The notes under the pieces were generated by a model that was given only the letters and a program-made list of their open reading frames with translations, was not told the DNA's origin and did no database searches. From assembly GCA_963798015.1 (NCBI GenBank), contig CAWCSA010000024.1, positions 62,001 to 126,000 on the forward strand: 64,000 bases of DNA. The letters are read 5' to 3'. The translations under genes and the position numbers were made by a program. Source of the stretch: Roseiarcus sp963798015 (GTDB lineage: Bacteria; Pseudomonadota; Alphaproteobacteria; Rhizobiales; Beijerinckiaceae). Shown in pieces: positions 46,039 to 57,159 of the stretch (positions are counted from its first letter, which is position 1; the number at the start of each line of letters is the position of its first letter).

Positions 46039-46659
46039 TCAGCCTAGGATCTCTTTGCTGGCGACGGTCGAGTTGGCGTTGAGCCGATAGACAAGGGGCA
46101 CGCCAGTCGCGAGCTCCATCGTCGGAATCGTCTCCGGCGTCAGGCGGTCGAGCACCATGACCAAAGCGCGCAGAGAGTTGCCATGCGCCGCGACCAGAAC
46201 GCGCTTGCCGCTGAGCACCGGAGGCAGGATGTTCTGGCAATAATAGGGGAGCGCGCGCGCGACTGTATCTCTCAGGCTTTCACCGCCTGGCGGATTGATG
46301 TCGTAGCTGCGCCGCCATTTGTGGACCTGCTCCTCGCCCCACTTCTTGCGCGCATCATCCTTGTTGAGCCCGGCCAGATCGCCATAGTCGCGTTCGTTGA
46401 GAGCCTGATCCCGCTCTTCCGGCAGGCCGGTCTGCCCCATTTCCGCCAGCGCTAAGCTAAGCGTGCGCTGGGCGCGGATGAGGGCCGAGGTGAAGACGAG
46501 ATCGAAAGCGACGCCATGCGCCTTCATCCGCCGCCCGGCTTGTTTGGCTTCCTCGACGCCGGCGGGGGACAAGTCTACGTCGCGCCACCCCGTGAAGAGG
46601 TTCTTGAGGTTCCATTCACTCTGACCATGGCGCAATAAGACAAGAAGACGATCAGCCAT
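46039..46659 (-). CDS. gpmA: 2,3-bisphosphoglycerate-dependent phosphoglycerate mutase
   Basis: A 206-residue histidine phosphatase-fold enzyme of glycolysis. LLVLLRHGQSEWNLKNLFTGW carries the phospho-accepting His, TSALIRAQRTL, LNERDYGDLAGLNKDDARKKWGEEQV holds the catalytic Glu region, and VAAHGNSLRALVM the second His. It is shorter than the 250-residue E. coli form, as in many alphaproteobacteria. The start at MADRLLV is preferred over an ATG 15 codons upstream. Confidence 0.93.
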   Translation of the reverse strand: MADRLLVLLRHGQSEWNLKNLFTGWRDVDLSPAGVEEAKQAGRRMKAHGVAFDLVFTSALIRAQRTLSLALAEMGQTGLPEERDQALNERDYGDLAGLNKDDARKKWGEEQVHKWRRSYDINPPGGESLRDTVARALPYYCQNILPPVLSGKRVLVAAHGNSLRALVMVLDRLTPETIPTMELATGVPLVYRLNANSTVASKEILG

Positions 46660-46743
46660 AGGAATTCGCCTTGGTTGGAGGTCGACGCGCGGCCTTAAAA
46701 GCATGGCGCATCGGCGGCGCCAACCCGAAAACCGAGAGAACTG

Positions 46744-47490
46744 TTATTCGGAGTGGCGCTCGCGCCGGGTGCTCGGCGCGAGAGCGGGTTTCAGGGGAGG
46801 CAATCGCGCTCGGGCGACCTTGCGGACGCCGACCGGCCGACGAACCTGCTTGATCGCCTCGACGATGTATACGCCCGCAAACGGCGCTCCAAGCGCTCCT
46901 CCGACCCGCTCGATCGTTGTCGCGGACCGGATCATGAAAGGCCGGGCGACCGGTGGCGCGTGAAGCGCTTCGCCCCAGAAAACCGGCGAGAACTCCGCTC
47001 GATGAAGCAAGTCGCGAAGCTGGGATTTCGAATAGGGCAGGCCCTGTCCATAGGGCGTACTGTCCGTGCGCGCCCAGACGCCCCGGCGGGAGGGAACGAT
47101 TACGATCATTCGACCTTCCGGCGAAGTAATGCGCCACAGTTCTTCAAGCAGCGCGTCCGGCCGATCGGCTGCCTCCAACGCGTGAGCGATCAACAGCCGG
47201 TCGATGGAGCCGTCAGGCAACGGCAACATTTCAGCGTCGACGAGGGCCGCCGCGCAGCGTTCGCCGTCCGGCCAGATCACTGCCCCCTGTTCAGCCGGCA
47301 TCAGGGCCAGGCATCGGCGAGCGCCGTCGCGGAATCGTTCGAGATAGGGGGCGCCATAACCGAACGCGGCGATGGAGAGGCCAGCGCTGCTGTTCCAGCG
47401 CTCACGGATCACGCGCCCGATCAACCTGCGGGCGACGCCGCCGAGGGGCGAGCTGTAGAAGCTCTGTAAACTGAGGACGTCGAGAGGCAT
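46744..47490 (-). CDS. class I SAM-dependent methyltransferase
   Basis: A 248-residue protein with a type-11 methyltransferase domain: LSIAAFGYGAPYLERF (SAM loop, degenerate), DAEMLPLPDGSIDRLLIAHALEAADRPDALLEELWRITSPEGRMIVIVPSRRGVWARTD. The last 30 residues are basic. Substrate unknown; it lies divergent from gloB with a 211-base gap, a pairing that I remember from related genomes. Confidence 0.85.
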   Translation of the reverse strand: MPLDVLSLQSFYSSPLGGVARRLIGRVIRERWNSSAGLSIAAFGYGAPYLERFRDGARRCLALMPAEQGAVIWPDGERCAAALVDAEMLPLPDGSIDRLLIAHALEAADRPDALLEELWRITSPEGRMIVIVPSRRGVWARTDSTPYGQGLPYSKSQLRDLLHRAEFSPVFWGEALHAPPVARPFMIRSATTIERVGGALGAPFAGVYIVEAIKQVRRPVGVRKVARARLPPLKPALAPSTRRERHSE

Positions 47491-47701
47491 CGATATCGGC
47501 CGGACCGGGCCCACGACTTTGAACGAGCGCCCGACCTTTCGCAATGCGCTTGCGAACGCAACCCGCGACCGAGAAGTTGCGGAGGAGAGACAGGGACCGG
47601 CCGGGCCGTTATAGAGGAGTGCGGTCGGGGAGGCGCGTTCGGCTCAAGCGCCGCGCAAAGCCCCGAGAACCCCGAAGCCTAACCGCCGAGCGAAATCGCC
47701 C

Positions 47702-48472
47702 ATGACGATCAGCATCTATCAATATCTGTGTCTCACGGACAATTACGGCGCCCTGGTGCACGATTCGGCGACCGGGGCGACGGCCTGCGTCGACGTTCCG
47801 GAAGCCGGACCCACACTCGCCGCTTTGGCAGAGAAGGGTTGGAGCCTAACCGACATCCTGGTCACCCATCATCATGCCGATCACATTCAAGGCGTGCCGG
47901 ACGTAAGGGCGGAATTCCCCAACGCGAAGGTGTGGGGTCCGGCCAAGGATGCGGCGCGAATCCCTTTCCTCGATCACCAGGCGAAGGAAGGGGACACGGC
48001 CCAAGTCGGTTCCCTCCGAGCGAAAGTCATCGAAACCCCCGGCCACACGCTCGGTCATATCGCCTATCATTTCGAGAAAGACGCAGTTGCCTTCTGCGGC
48101 GACACGCTGTTCTCCCTCGGTTGCGGGCGCGTGTTTGAGACGCCCTATGCGGTCATGTGGAACTCGCTGGCCAAGCTTGCCGCCCTTCCCGGCGAGACCC
48201 AAATTTACTGCGGCCACGAATACACCCAGGCGAATGGCCGGTTCGCCATCACCATCGAACCCGACAATCCGATTCTCAAGGCTCGAATTGAGGAGATTGC
48301 GAGGTTGCGCGCCGAGCGTCGAGCGACCGTGCCGACAAATATCGCAGCCGAGCTTGCCGCGAATCCGTTTCTACGTGTGGAGGAGCCGGCCGTTCAGGCC
48401 GCGGTTGGCATGGGGGGCGCGGAGCCTGCGGCGGTGTTCGGGGAGCTCCGCACGCGCAAGGACCGCTTTTAA
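47702..48472 (+). CDS. gloB: hydroxyacylglutathione hydrolase (glyoxalase II)
   Basis: A 256-residue metallo-beta-lactamase-fold hydrolase. The metal site THHHADH, ETPGHTLGHIAYH, FCGDTLFSLGCGRVFE and the C-terminal glutathione-contact region YCGHEYTQANGRFA are complete. It completes methylglyoxal detoxification, hydrolysing S-lactoylglutathione. It overlaps the 3' end of the converging phaR by four bases. Confidence 0.95.
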   Translation: MTISIYQYLCLTDNYGALVHDSATGATACVDVPEAGPTLAALAEKGWSLTDILVTHHHADHIQGVPDVRAEFPNAKVWGPAKDAARIPFLDHQAKEGDTAQVGSLRAKVIETPGHTLGHIAYHFEKDAVAFCGDTLFSLGCGRVFETPYAVMWNSLAKLAALPGETQIYCGHEYTQANGRFAITIEPDNPILKARIEEIARLRAERRATVPTNIAAELAANPFLRVEEPAVQAAVGMGGAEPAAVFGELRTRKDRF

Positions 48473-49062
48473 GGGGTTTCTGTCTTCTTGGCCAAAGATT
48501 TAAGGCGCTTTTGCATGTCGGACAGCTGACTGCGCAGATCGTCGATATCGCCCTCGGACGCCGGCTTCTTGAGCGCTGCGTCAGCGGTCGGGGTCACGGC
48601 GGCGAATGGCGAAAACATCGCCAAAGCTTGATTGAACGCCGCGAAATTCTTCTTCGTCAATTCCTGCAGGGCGGCGAAGGAGCCGGCGGAAAACGCCTCC
48701 GGACCAAACATGCGGCTAGCGGCTTCGCGCATCGCCGGTTGCTCGCCCGAAAAGCGGTCGATCGAAAATTCGAGATAGCTCGGCAGGATCGCCTGCATGC
48801 TGTCGCCATAGAACCGGATCAGCTGGCGCAAGAACGTTGTCGGGAGCAGTGACTGCCCCGCAATTCCCTCTTGCTCGAAGATGATCTGCGTGAGCACCGA
48901 ACGGGTGATGTCGTCATTGGTTTTGGCGTCGTAAACGATGAAGTCTTCGCCGGCTTTCACCATTACCGCCAAATCGGCCAACGTCACATAGGCGCTCGAC
49001 GCCGTATTATACAGACGACGATTGGCATACTTCTTGATTGTGATCGGAGTGGAATTAGCCAT
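48469..49062 (-). CDS. phaR: polyhydroxyalkanoate synthesis repressor PhaR
   Basis: A 197-residue regulator. The PHB accumulation N-terminal domain is ITIKKYANRRLYNTASSAYVTLADLAVMVKAGEDFIVYDAKTNDDITRSVLTQII, followed by two short PHB_acc repeats. PhaR binds PHA granules and represses phasin genes and itself. The start is the ATG of MANSTPITIKKY; an upstream extension of 29 codons is Lys/Arg rich and unlikely. The gene indicates that the organism makes polyhydroxybutyrate. The decayed DNA upstream may once have been a phasin gene. Confidence 0.93.
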   Translation of the reverse strand: MANSTPITIKKYANRRLYNTASSAYVTLADLAVMVKAGEDFIVYDAKTNDDITRSVLTQIIFEQEGIAGQSLLPTTFLRQLIRFYGDSMQAILPSYLEFSIDRFSGEQPAMREAASRMFGPEAFSAGSFAALQELTKKNFAAFNQALAMFSPFAAVTPTADAALKKPASEGDIDDLRSQLSDMQKRLKSLAKKTETP

Positions 49063-49169
49063 GACGTTGATGCCGGTCCGGGGTGTGACGCCCACGCGCG
49101 TCAACATAAGATAAGCGTTTTTTTTGCGCAGCCAAACCTTTTTTTGCATTGCAGCGTACGCCAGCGGCT

Positions 49170-49448
49170 CGATGCAACCGACGAGGTGCGGGCCTTTGAT
49201 CGCACGCGGCGAGGCGCCAGCATGCCATGGGCGCTCGTTATGGCGGTCGCTTTATCCATGAAGTCTTGGAAGTTACCGCGGGGCAGCACGAGTTGCTTGG
49301 CTTGAAATCTCGGATGCGGCTCTTATAAACGGCGCTAAGGATCAGATGAGCCATCGACGTCATCAGGAATATCTTTGAATAGACCAGTCCCGTCTCGATT
49401 TGCGTTGTCGCGTTCTCCCTTATTGCCTCCGAAACGCTTTTGACCTTA
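49170..49448 (-). pseudogene. decayed gene fragment, possibly phasin-like, interrupted by IS5-type element
   Basis: On the minus strand a helical peptide KSVSEAIRENATTQIETG and LVYSKIFLMTSMAHLI continues after at least one frameshift as AKQL and then NFQDFMDKATAIT. Across the IS (minus strand of 50349-50440) the frame can be followed backwards as ASTTLVICTTAPKVKS when the IS and one target duplication are removed. Position next to phaR and the amphipathic, coil-like composition suggest a phasin, but no diagnostic motif is visible. Confidence 0.35.
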
Positions 49449-50345
49449 GAGTCCGTTTGAGAACACCTATTCGTGAGCAATTCGCCTGAGCAGGATGCTT
49501 CCGAGAGCGACGTGGATCATGGCTTCGGAACAGTCGATGCGTTCCTCGTAGTCACGCACGAGACGGCGCCATCGCGTCATCCATCCGAACGTTCGCTCGA
49601 CAACCCATCGACGCGGCAGGACCTCGAAACCCTTGGCGGTGTCGGATCGCTTGACGATCTGGATAGTGAAATCGCGGAAGGCGGCCTTATCCATGAGTTG
49701 GGTGCGGTCATAGGCCCCGTCGGCGAACAGATGCTTCAGCCACGGCCAGCGCTTGCGGACACCGTCCAGGATCATTTGAGCCCCGGCGCTGTCGGAAATG
49801 TCGGCCGGAGTCAGATTGATCATCAAGAGTTGGCCATCGGTGTCGACGGCGATGTGGCGCTTGCGACCCACGATCTTCTTGCCCCCATCGTATCCCCTTG
49901 TTTTCGCTTCCGGAGCTTTGACCGACGGGCTGTCGATGACGCCCCCGGTTGGGCTTGCTTCGCGTCCCACGCGCTCCCGGTCGAGCATCAGCGCGACATC
50001 GTGGATCGTCTGAAACAGGAACCGACGCACGAATCGTCGAAACCACCAATAGACGGTCTGCCAGGGCGGGAAATCATTCGGCAGCATCCGCCATCCCCCG
50101 CCCGAACGCGCCATGTAACGGATTGCGTTCAACACCTCCCGCAAATCGACCTCGACAGGGCGCCCCGACTTCGACGCGCGAGGAAGAAAAGGCTCAATCC
50201 TCGCCCACTCCTCATCGGTCAAGTCGCTCGGATAACGCTTGGTCTTCTTCTCGATCTTGGCCATTCGGCCGCGCGTCGCTCGGGTCCACATCCCAAGCTT
50301 GAATCACAGCCGAAAAACCCTTTCAACCAGTTTTCAAACGGACTC
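49449..50345 (-). mobile_element. IS5-family insertion sequence (IS1031-like)
   Basis: An 897-bp element with terminal inverted repeats GAGTCCGTTTGAGAAC and, from the other end, GAGTCCGTTTGAAAAC. A TTA trinucleotide on both sides (49446-49448, 50346-50348) is the target duplication, matching the TNA preference of the IS1031 group of IS5. One transposase is encoded. It interrupts a decayed frame next to phaR. Confidence 0.93.
49467..50264 (-). CDS. IS5-family transposase
   Basis: A 265-residue single-frame DDE transposase. The DUF4096 N-terminal domain is seen in YPSDLTDEEWARIEPFLP and NAIRYMARSGGGWRMLPNDFPPWQTVYWWFRR; catalytic Asp residues are in VIDSPSVKA and LFADGAYDR, and the Glu in WVVERTFGWMTRWRRLVRDYE. 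The inner ATG of MAKIEKKTK is taken as the start. Intact. Confidence 0.93.
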   Translation of the reverse strand: MAKIEKKTKRYPSDLTDEEWARIEPFLPRASKSGRPVEVDLREVLNAIRYMARSGGGWRMLPNDFPPWQTVYWWFRRFVRRFLFQTIHDVALMLDRERVGREASPTGGVIDSPSVKAPEAKTRGYDGGKKIVGRKRHIAVDTDGQLLMINLTPADISDSAGAQMILDGVRKRWPWLKHLFADGAYDRTQLMDKAAFRDFTIQIVKRSDTAKGFEVLPRRWVVERTFGWMTRWRRLVRDYEERIDCSEAMIHVALGSILLRRIAHE

Positions 50346-50524
50346 TTAGGCGCGGTCGTGCAAATCACTAAGGTCGTTGACGCTCTCCCTGCCGCCAAGC
50401 AGGACCTGCCGGGCGGTCCGCCAGGTGGATCGAATGTGCGCCAAAAGGCCGACGCTCAGCGCCTGCAGGGCAAAGGCGCGAAGACACTTCTTGCGAGGGG
50501 AAGCGTGGCTCATGAGCCCTGCGC

Positions 50525-51484
50525 TTGAGGCGGCCGCCCTTGCCTGAGACGCCAGTCGACGAGCGGGTTGAAACGTTCCTCACCCCGCGAGACTGGCTGC
50601 GCTATGCGGTCGGCCGCTTCCTCTCGTCTAACCTTGCCTTCGGCCACGGCGCCACGACAGCGCTCGACGAGGCCGCCTTTCTCATCCTCGAGGGCTTAAG
50701 CCTGCCGATCGACATGCTCGATCCGTTTCTGGACGCCAGGCTGCTTCGCGATGAACGCACCCGGCTTTTGGGACTGATCGAGGCGCGCGCGACGACGCGC
50801 AAGCCCGCCGCCTACCTTGTCAACCGCGCGTACATCCAGGGCGTGCCGTTCTACGTCGACGAGCGCGTCATCGTACCGCGCAGCCTGATTGGCGAGCTCT
50901 TGATGACTGCTTTCGCCGAGGACGATGGCATCATCGGCGATCCAGAGATTATCGCCTCAGTGCTCGACCTCTGCACAGGCGGCGGTTCGCTCGCCATCCT
51001 CGCCGCGCGCGCCTTTCCCAATGCGCGCATCGAGGCGGTCGACGTCTCGCCCGGCGCGCTCGAAGTGGCCGCGCGCAACGTCGAGGAGCATGGTCTTCAG
51101 GACCGCATCGCGCTGAAGCAGGGCGATCTGTTCGCGCCGGTCGAGGGCGCGCGCTTCGACTTGCTCCTGACCAACCCCCCTTATGTCGACGCTGCCGCGA
51201 TCGAGGGCTTTCCGCCCGAATACGCGGCTGAGCCGGTGCTTGCGCATGCTGGCGGAACGGACGGGCTCGATATCGTGCGCCGGATTCTTGGCGAAGCGGC
51301 CAAGCATTTGACGGCTGAAGGCACGCTCGTGTGCGAAGTAGGCCGCGCGCGCCCGCTGCTCGAGCTGGAGTTCCCGCACCTGCCATTCGTCTGGCTCGAT
51401 ACCGAAGACATTTCGGGCGAAGTGTTCCTTCTGCGCGCTGCCGATTTTGGCGCGAGAAAGTCGCGGGCAAGGCCCGAGCGATAG
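50525..51484 (+). CDS. prmB: ribosomal protein L3 glutamine methyltransferase PrmB
   Basis: A 319-residue N5-glutamine methyltransferase. The N-terminal helical domain precedes the SAM site VLDLCTGGGSLAILAARAFPNARIEAVDVS, and the catalytic NPPY is in FDLLLTNPPYVDAAAIE. IVPRSLIGELL marks the PrmB branch. It modifies a Gln of L3 during ribosome assembly. The start is a TTG, at 50525 or 50540; no ATG is available. It begins 180 bases from the right end of the IS5-type element. Confidence 0.92.
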   Translation: MRRPPLPETPVDERVETFLTPRDWLRYAVGRFLSSNLAFGHGATTALDEAAFLILEGLSLPIDMLDPFLDARLLRDERTRLLGLIEARATTRKPAAYLVNRAYIQGVPFYVDERVIVPRSLIGELLMTAFAEDDGIIGDPEIIASVLDLCTGGGSLAILAARAFPNARIEAVDVSPGALEVAARNVEEHGLQDRIALKQGDLFAPVEGARFDLLLTNPPYVDAAAIEGFPPEYAAEPVLAHAGGTDGLDIVRRILGEAAKHLTAEGTLVCEVGRARPLLELEFPHLPFVWLDTEDISGEVFLLRAADFGARKSRARPER

Positions 51485-51675
51485 AGTCGGTCTCGGTCTA
51501 GCCTGCTCGCCGTCGCCATAAGCGACGCCGTCTACACAAACAAGCTCGCAGCTAATCCCCGGGATCCCGCGCGGCCGCCTTTGACGCCTTTGTGCCTTGC
51601 GTTACGCTTCCGGGCGTGAAACATCCCGCCATCTCCGTCATGGGCGCCGGCGCCATGACGCGCTCTGGAGGAAAC

Positions 51676-52710
51676 ATGGAAACGCGACGCATAAAGGCTC
51701 GGAACGGTGAGGGGCTTACGTTTTCCGTCGTCGGCGAGGGGACCGGCCCGCTCGGCGATTTCTATGAGTTGCTCGACGAAAAAACGTCGATCGCAACGAT
51801 CGAGCAGGCGCTCGCGAGCGGCGTAAAAGTGTTCGATTCCTCGCCCCATTACGGCAACGGGCTCGCAGAGGCGCGGATCGGCGCGGGGCTCAGGCGCGCC
51901 AAGCGCGACGAGATCCTGGTCTCGACCAAGATCGGCCGCATCATGGACCCCTTCACCAGGCCGCCCAAGCCGCGCAGCGACGTGGTGTCGCCCGGCTTCG
52001 CCGGCGGACATCCGCACGCGCCGCGCTTCGACTATTCCTACGACGGCGCGATGCGCTCGATCGAGCATTCTCTCTTGCGCATGGGCCTCGACCGGGTCGA
52101 CATCGTCCTCATCCATGATTGCGACGTCTGGACGCATGGCAAGGAAGAAGCGCCGGCGCGCTTCAAGGAAGCGATGGAGGGCAGCTATCGTGCGCTCGAC
52201 AAGCTGCGCAACGAAAAGGTCGTCAAGGCCATCGGCTTTGGCATCAACGAGGCCGACACCTGCGTCAAATTCGCCAAGGCCGGCGATTTCGACGTGGCAA
52301 TGATGGCCGGACGCTATACGCTGATCGACCAGGCGGGCTTGACGGAATTCCTGCCGCTCGCGCTTGAGAAGAACATGGGTGTGATGCTCGCCGGCGTGTT
52401 CAATTCCGGCATTCTGGCGACCGGCTCGGGCGCCGGTGCCAAGTACGATTACACGGACGCTCCGAAGGCGATCGTCGACAAGGTGAAGGCGATCGAGGAG
52501 ATCTGCAAAAAGCACAAGATCACCCTGCGCCAGGCGGCGATCCAATTCGCCCTTGGCCATCCCGCTGTCGTGTCTGTCGTGCTGGGCGCGGTGAAGCCGG
52601 AGGAAGTCAAGTCGAACGTCCACGACGCGACGGTCGAGATCCCGGCGGCCCTGTGGTCGGACCTCAAATCGGCCAAGCTTCTGGACGCGGCGGCGCCGAC
52701 GAAGGGGTAA
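51676..52710 (+). CDS. aldo/keto reductase
   Basis: A 344-residue TIM-barrel oxidoreductase. The catalytic residues of the family appear in VKVFDSSPHYGNGLAEARIG (Asp, Tyr) and STKIGR (Lys); the RMGLDRVDIVLIHDCD segment is typical of the pyridoxal 4-dehydrogenase / D-threo-aldose 1-dehydrogenase group. The ATG at 51676 is chosen for its strong GGAGGAAAC Shine-Dalgarno. NADP is the likely cofactor; substrate unknown. Confidence 0.9.
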   Translation: METRRIKARNGEGLTFSVVGEGTGPLGDFYELLDEKTSIATIEQALASGVKVFDSSPHYGNGLAEARIGAGLRRAKRDEILVSTKIGRIMDPFTRPPKPRSDVVSPGFAGGHPHAPRFDYSYDGAMRSIEHSLLRMGLDRVDIVLIHDCDVWTHGKEEAPARFKEAMEGSYRALDKLRNEKVVKAIGFGINEADTCVKFAKAGDFDVAMMAGRYTLIDQAGLTEFLPLALEKNMGVMLAGVFNSGILATGSGAGAKYDYTDAPKAIVDKVKAIEEICKKHKITLRQAAIQFALGHPAVVSVVLGAVKPEEVKSNVHDATVEIPAALWSDLKSAKLLDAAAPTKG

Positions 52711-52733
52711 GCGGGGCGGGTTTCCGCGTCGAG

Positions 52734-52800
52734 CGTCATCGCGAGGAGGCCGACAGGCCGACGTCGCGATCCGGGTGATCCTTGGATCGCTTCGCGCCTC
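52734..52800. repeat. intergenic repeat (CGTCATCGCGAGGAGGCC type)
   Basis: CGTCATCGCGAGGAGGCCGA followed by GTCGCGATCC and then the inverted GATCCTTGGATCGC resembles a widespread alphaproteobacterial palindromic repeat. It fills the aldo/keto reductase-dnaG gap. Confidence 0.55.
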
Positions 52801-52867
52801 CGCGAAAGCGGGGGACAACGCGCGCTTCGCCTTGCCAAAGCCGTAACGCAGGCCAATCTGGCTCCTC

Positions 52868-54784
52868 ATGAAGTTTCCGCCCGAATTTCTGGACGAGATC
52901 AGGGCCCGCCTGCCGGTGTCGGAGGTGGCGGGGACACGAGTCAAATTGCGCAAGGAAGGGCGCGAGTGGCGGGGCCTCTCGCCGTTCAGTGCGGAGAAGA
53001 CGCCGTCGTTCTTCGTCAACGACCAGAAGGGCTTCTTCCACGACTTCTCGTCCGGCAAGCACGGCGACGCGTTCGCGTTCCTGATGGAGACTGAGGGCCT
53101 CACGTTCCCTGAGGCGGTCGAGCGGCTGGCCGGCATGGCCGGTCTGCCGATGCCGCGTCTCAGTCCCGCCGAGGCGGTTCAAGACAAGAAGCGCGCGAGC
53201 CTGATCGAAATTATGGCGATGGCGGCGCGCCTGTTTGAGGCGAACCTCCAGCAGCCGATCGGCGCCAAAGCGCGCGGCTATCTCGCCGATCGCGGCCTCG
53301 GGGCGCCGGTGCAACAGCGCTTTGGGGTTGGCTATTCCTCGCCCGAGCGCTTCATGTTGCGCGACGCGCTTGCGGCGCAAGGCGTTGGCGCCGAGGCGAT
53401 GATCGATGCGGGGCTGCTCGTCCACGGGGAAGACATCGCCGTTCCTTATGACCGGTTCCGCGACCGGGTGATGTTTCCGATCCACGATCGCGCCGGCCGC
53501 GTCATCGCCTTCGGCGGGCGGGCGATGGAGGCCGGCGCCAAGGCGAAATACTTGAATTCCCCGGAGACCGCGCTCTTCCACAAGGGGGCGCTTCTCTTCA
53601 ACCACCATCGCGCCCGCAAGGCCGCGCACGATTCAGGCGCGATCGTCGTCGTCGAGGGTTATATCGACGCGATCGCGGTGAGCGAAGCCGGCTTCCCCAG
53701 CGTCGTCGCGCCGCTCGGCACGGCGCTCACGCCCGATCAATGCGCATTGTTGTGGGCGATGGCGAGCGAGCCGATCCTGTGCTTCGACGGCGACGGCGCG
53801 GGACGGCGAGCCGCGTTCCGCGCCATCGAGACCGCGCTGCCGCTGATCGGCGCGGGCAAGAGCCTGCGCTTCGCGCTTCTGCCCGAGGGGCAGGATCCGG
53901 ACGATCTGATCCGGCTCAGCGGCGCCCCGGCGATGGCCGAACACCTCAAAGACGCGCGGCCGCTCGCCGACATGCTGTTCATGCGCGAAACTGACGGCGA
54001 GCGTTTCGACACGCCCGAGCAGCGCGCGGCCCTCGAGCGCCGCCTCGTCGAGGCGGTCGGAAAAATCGCCGACGAGACCCTGCGCCGCCATTACCAGGCC
54101 GATGTGAAACGGCGCCTTCTGGCGTTCTTCGGCGATGGACGCGAGCGGCCGGCCGGGGGCTACGCGAGCGCGAAACAGCCCTTCGTCCCACGGCGCGGCG
54201 GGCGGTTTCCCCCGCCCGGGCTGCGGATGGGAGTCGCGGAAACGCCCCTAGCGCCGCAAAGCAAGCTCGGCCGGAGCGCCCGCCTGCCGGCGCGTGAGGT
54301 CATGATCCTTTCGATTGCGCTTGGTCATCCGGCGCTGATCGAGAGCCGTTGCGAGGAACTGGCGGAAACCGAATTCATGGGCGCTGGCGTTAGCGCCTTG
54401 CGCGACGCGCTGCTCGGCGCCCCGGCCGACGCGCTCACCTCATCCACGGCGCTAGGCCAATGGTTGAATGGGGCTGGGCACGGGCCAGCTTGCGAACTGA
54501 TTTTAGGCCTGGCCGCAAAGATGCCGAATTGGTGGTGCATGCGGACGGAGGCGGCGCCTGCGGACGCCGACCAGGTGCTGAGGCAGAGCTTGGCCTTGCA
54601 TCGGCGGGCTGGCGCGTTAAATAGGAACCTGAAGCTCGCGGAGCGGCTGCTTGCAACGGAGCCAAACGAGCTTAATCTTGCCCGACTGCTTGATATCAAA
54701 GCGAACTTGGCTGACCTTGCCGACGCGGAAGCAGCCATTGACGGTTTTGGCGATCAATCCGGACGCATATCGTCCGCGATCTGA
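52868..54784 (+). CDS. dnaG: DNA primase
   Basis: A 638-residue primase. The N-terminal CHC2-type region reads GLSPFSAEKTPSFFVN and GFFHDFSSGKHGDAF, in which the Cys residues of the zinc ribbon are replaced (Ser, His, Ser). The TOPRIM core has IVVVEGYIDAIA with the metal Glu and FDGDGAGRRAA with the DxD-like acids. The C-terminal helicase-binding domain runs from about 470. It makes primers for lagging-strand synthesis. rpoD follows after 171 bases, the conserved macromolecular-synthesis order. Confidence 0.96.
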   Translation: MKFPPEFLDEIRARLPVSEVAGTRVKLRKEGREWRGLSPFSAEKTPSFFVNDQKGFFHDFSSGKHGDAFAFLMETEGLTFPEAVERLAGMAGLPMPRLSPAEAVQDKKRASLIEIMAMAARLFEANLQQPIGAKARGYLADRGLGAPVQQRFGVGYSSPERFMLRDALAAQGVGAEAMIDAGLLVHGEDIAVPYDRFRDRVMFPIHDRAGRVIAFGGRAMEAGAKAKYLNSPETALFHKGALLFNHHRARKAAHDSGAIVVVEGYIDAIAVSEAGFPSVVAPLGTALTPDQCALLWAMASEPILCFDGDGAGRRAAFRAIETALPLIGAGKSLRFALLPEGQDPDDLIRLSGAPAMAEHLKDARPLADMLFMRETDGERFDTPEQRAALERRLVEAVGKIADETLRRHYQADVKRRLLAFFGDGRERPAGGYASAKQPFVPRRGGRFPPPGLRMGVAETPLAPQSKLGRSARLPAREVMILSIALGHPALIESRCEELAETEFMGAGVSALRDALLGAPADALTSSTALGQWLNGAGHGPACELILGLAAKMPNWWCMRTEAAPADADQVLRQSLALHRRAGALNRNLKLAERLLATEPNELNLARLLDIKANLADLADAEAAIDGFGDQSGRISSAI

Positions 54785-54955
54785 CCCGAACGGCCCGGCG
54801 CGAGAGATCGGGATGGAGGGTTTGAGCGGGGCGCGGCGATGAGCAAAGCCTTAGCTTGACCGCGTTAGCTTTGTACGGCCGCCCCGGCAAGACGGGGATG
54901 GTCGACAACATTCAATACCCGGCGCCCTGGGCCGCGGAATGACGGAGACGCCGCG

Positions 54956-56998
<2,043 letters not shown>

Positions 56999-57159
56999 GC
57001 GATGGCGGCGATCGCCGGTTTCTTCCATTGCGAACGAGATGGCCTCCAAATTAACTATCCTATTCTGTCGATTTATTATCCTCAATAAGACGTTCACAAC
57101 CGCTCTTGACGTGTTATTGTCTGTTGCGGCGCAACACGCGCCAAACAGGGGACTGACAC

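Noticed and set aside
49238..49480. Intact 80-residue gene left of the IS5-type element
   Set aside because: Its start lies inside the IS and its frame changes within the flank; interpreted as part of a decayed gene.
51532..53136. Long minus-strand frame (534 codons) opposite the aldo/keto reductase and the dnaG start
   Set aside because: It spans two real genes and an intergenic repeat on the other strand; no domain is visible.
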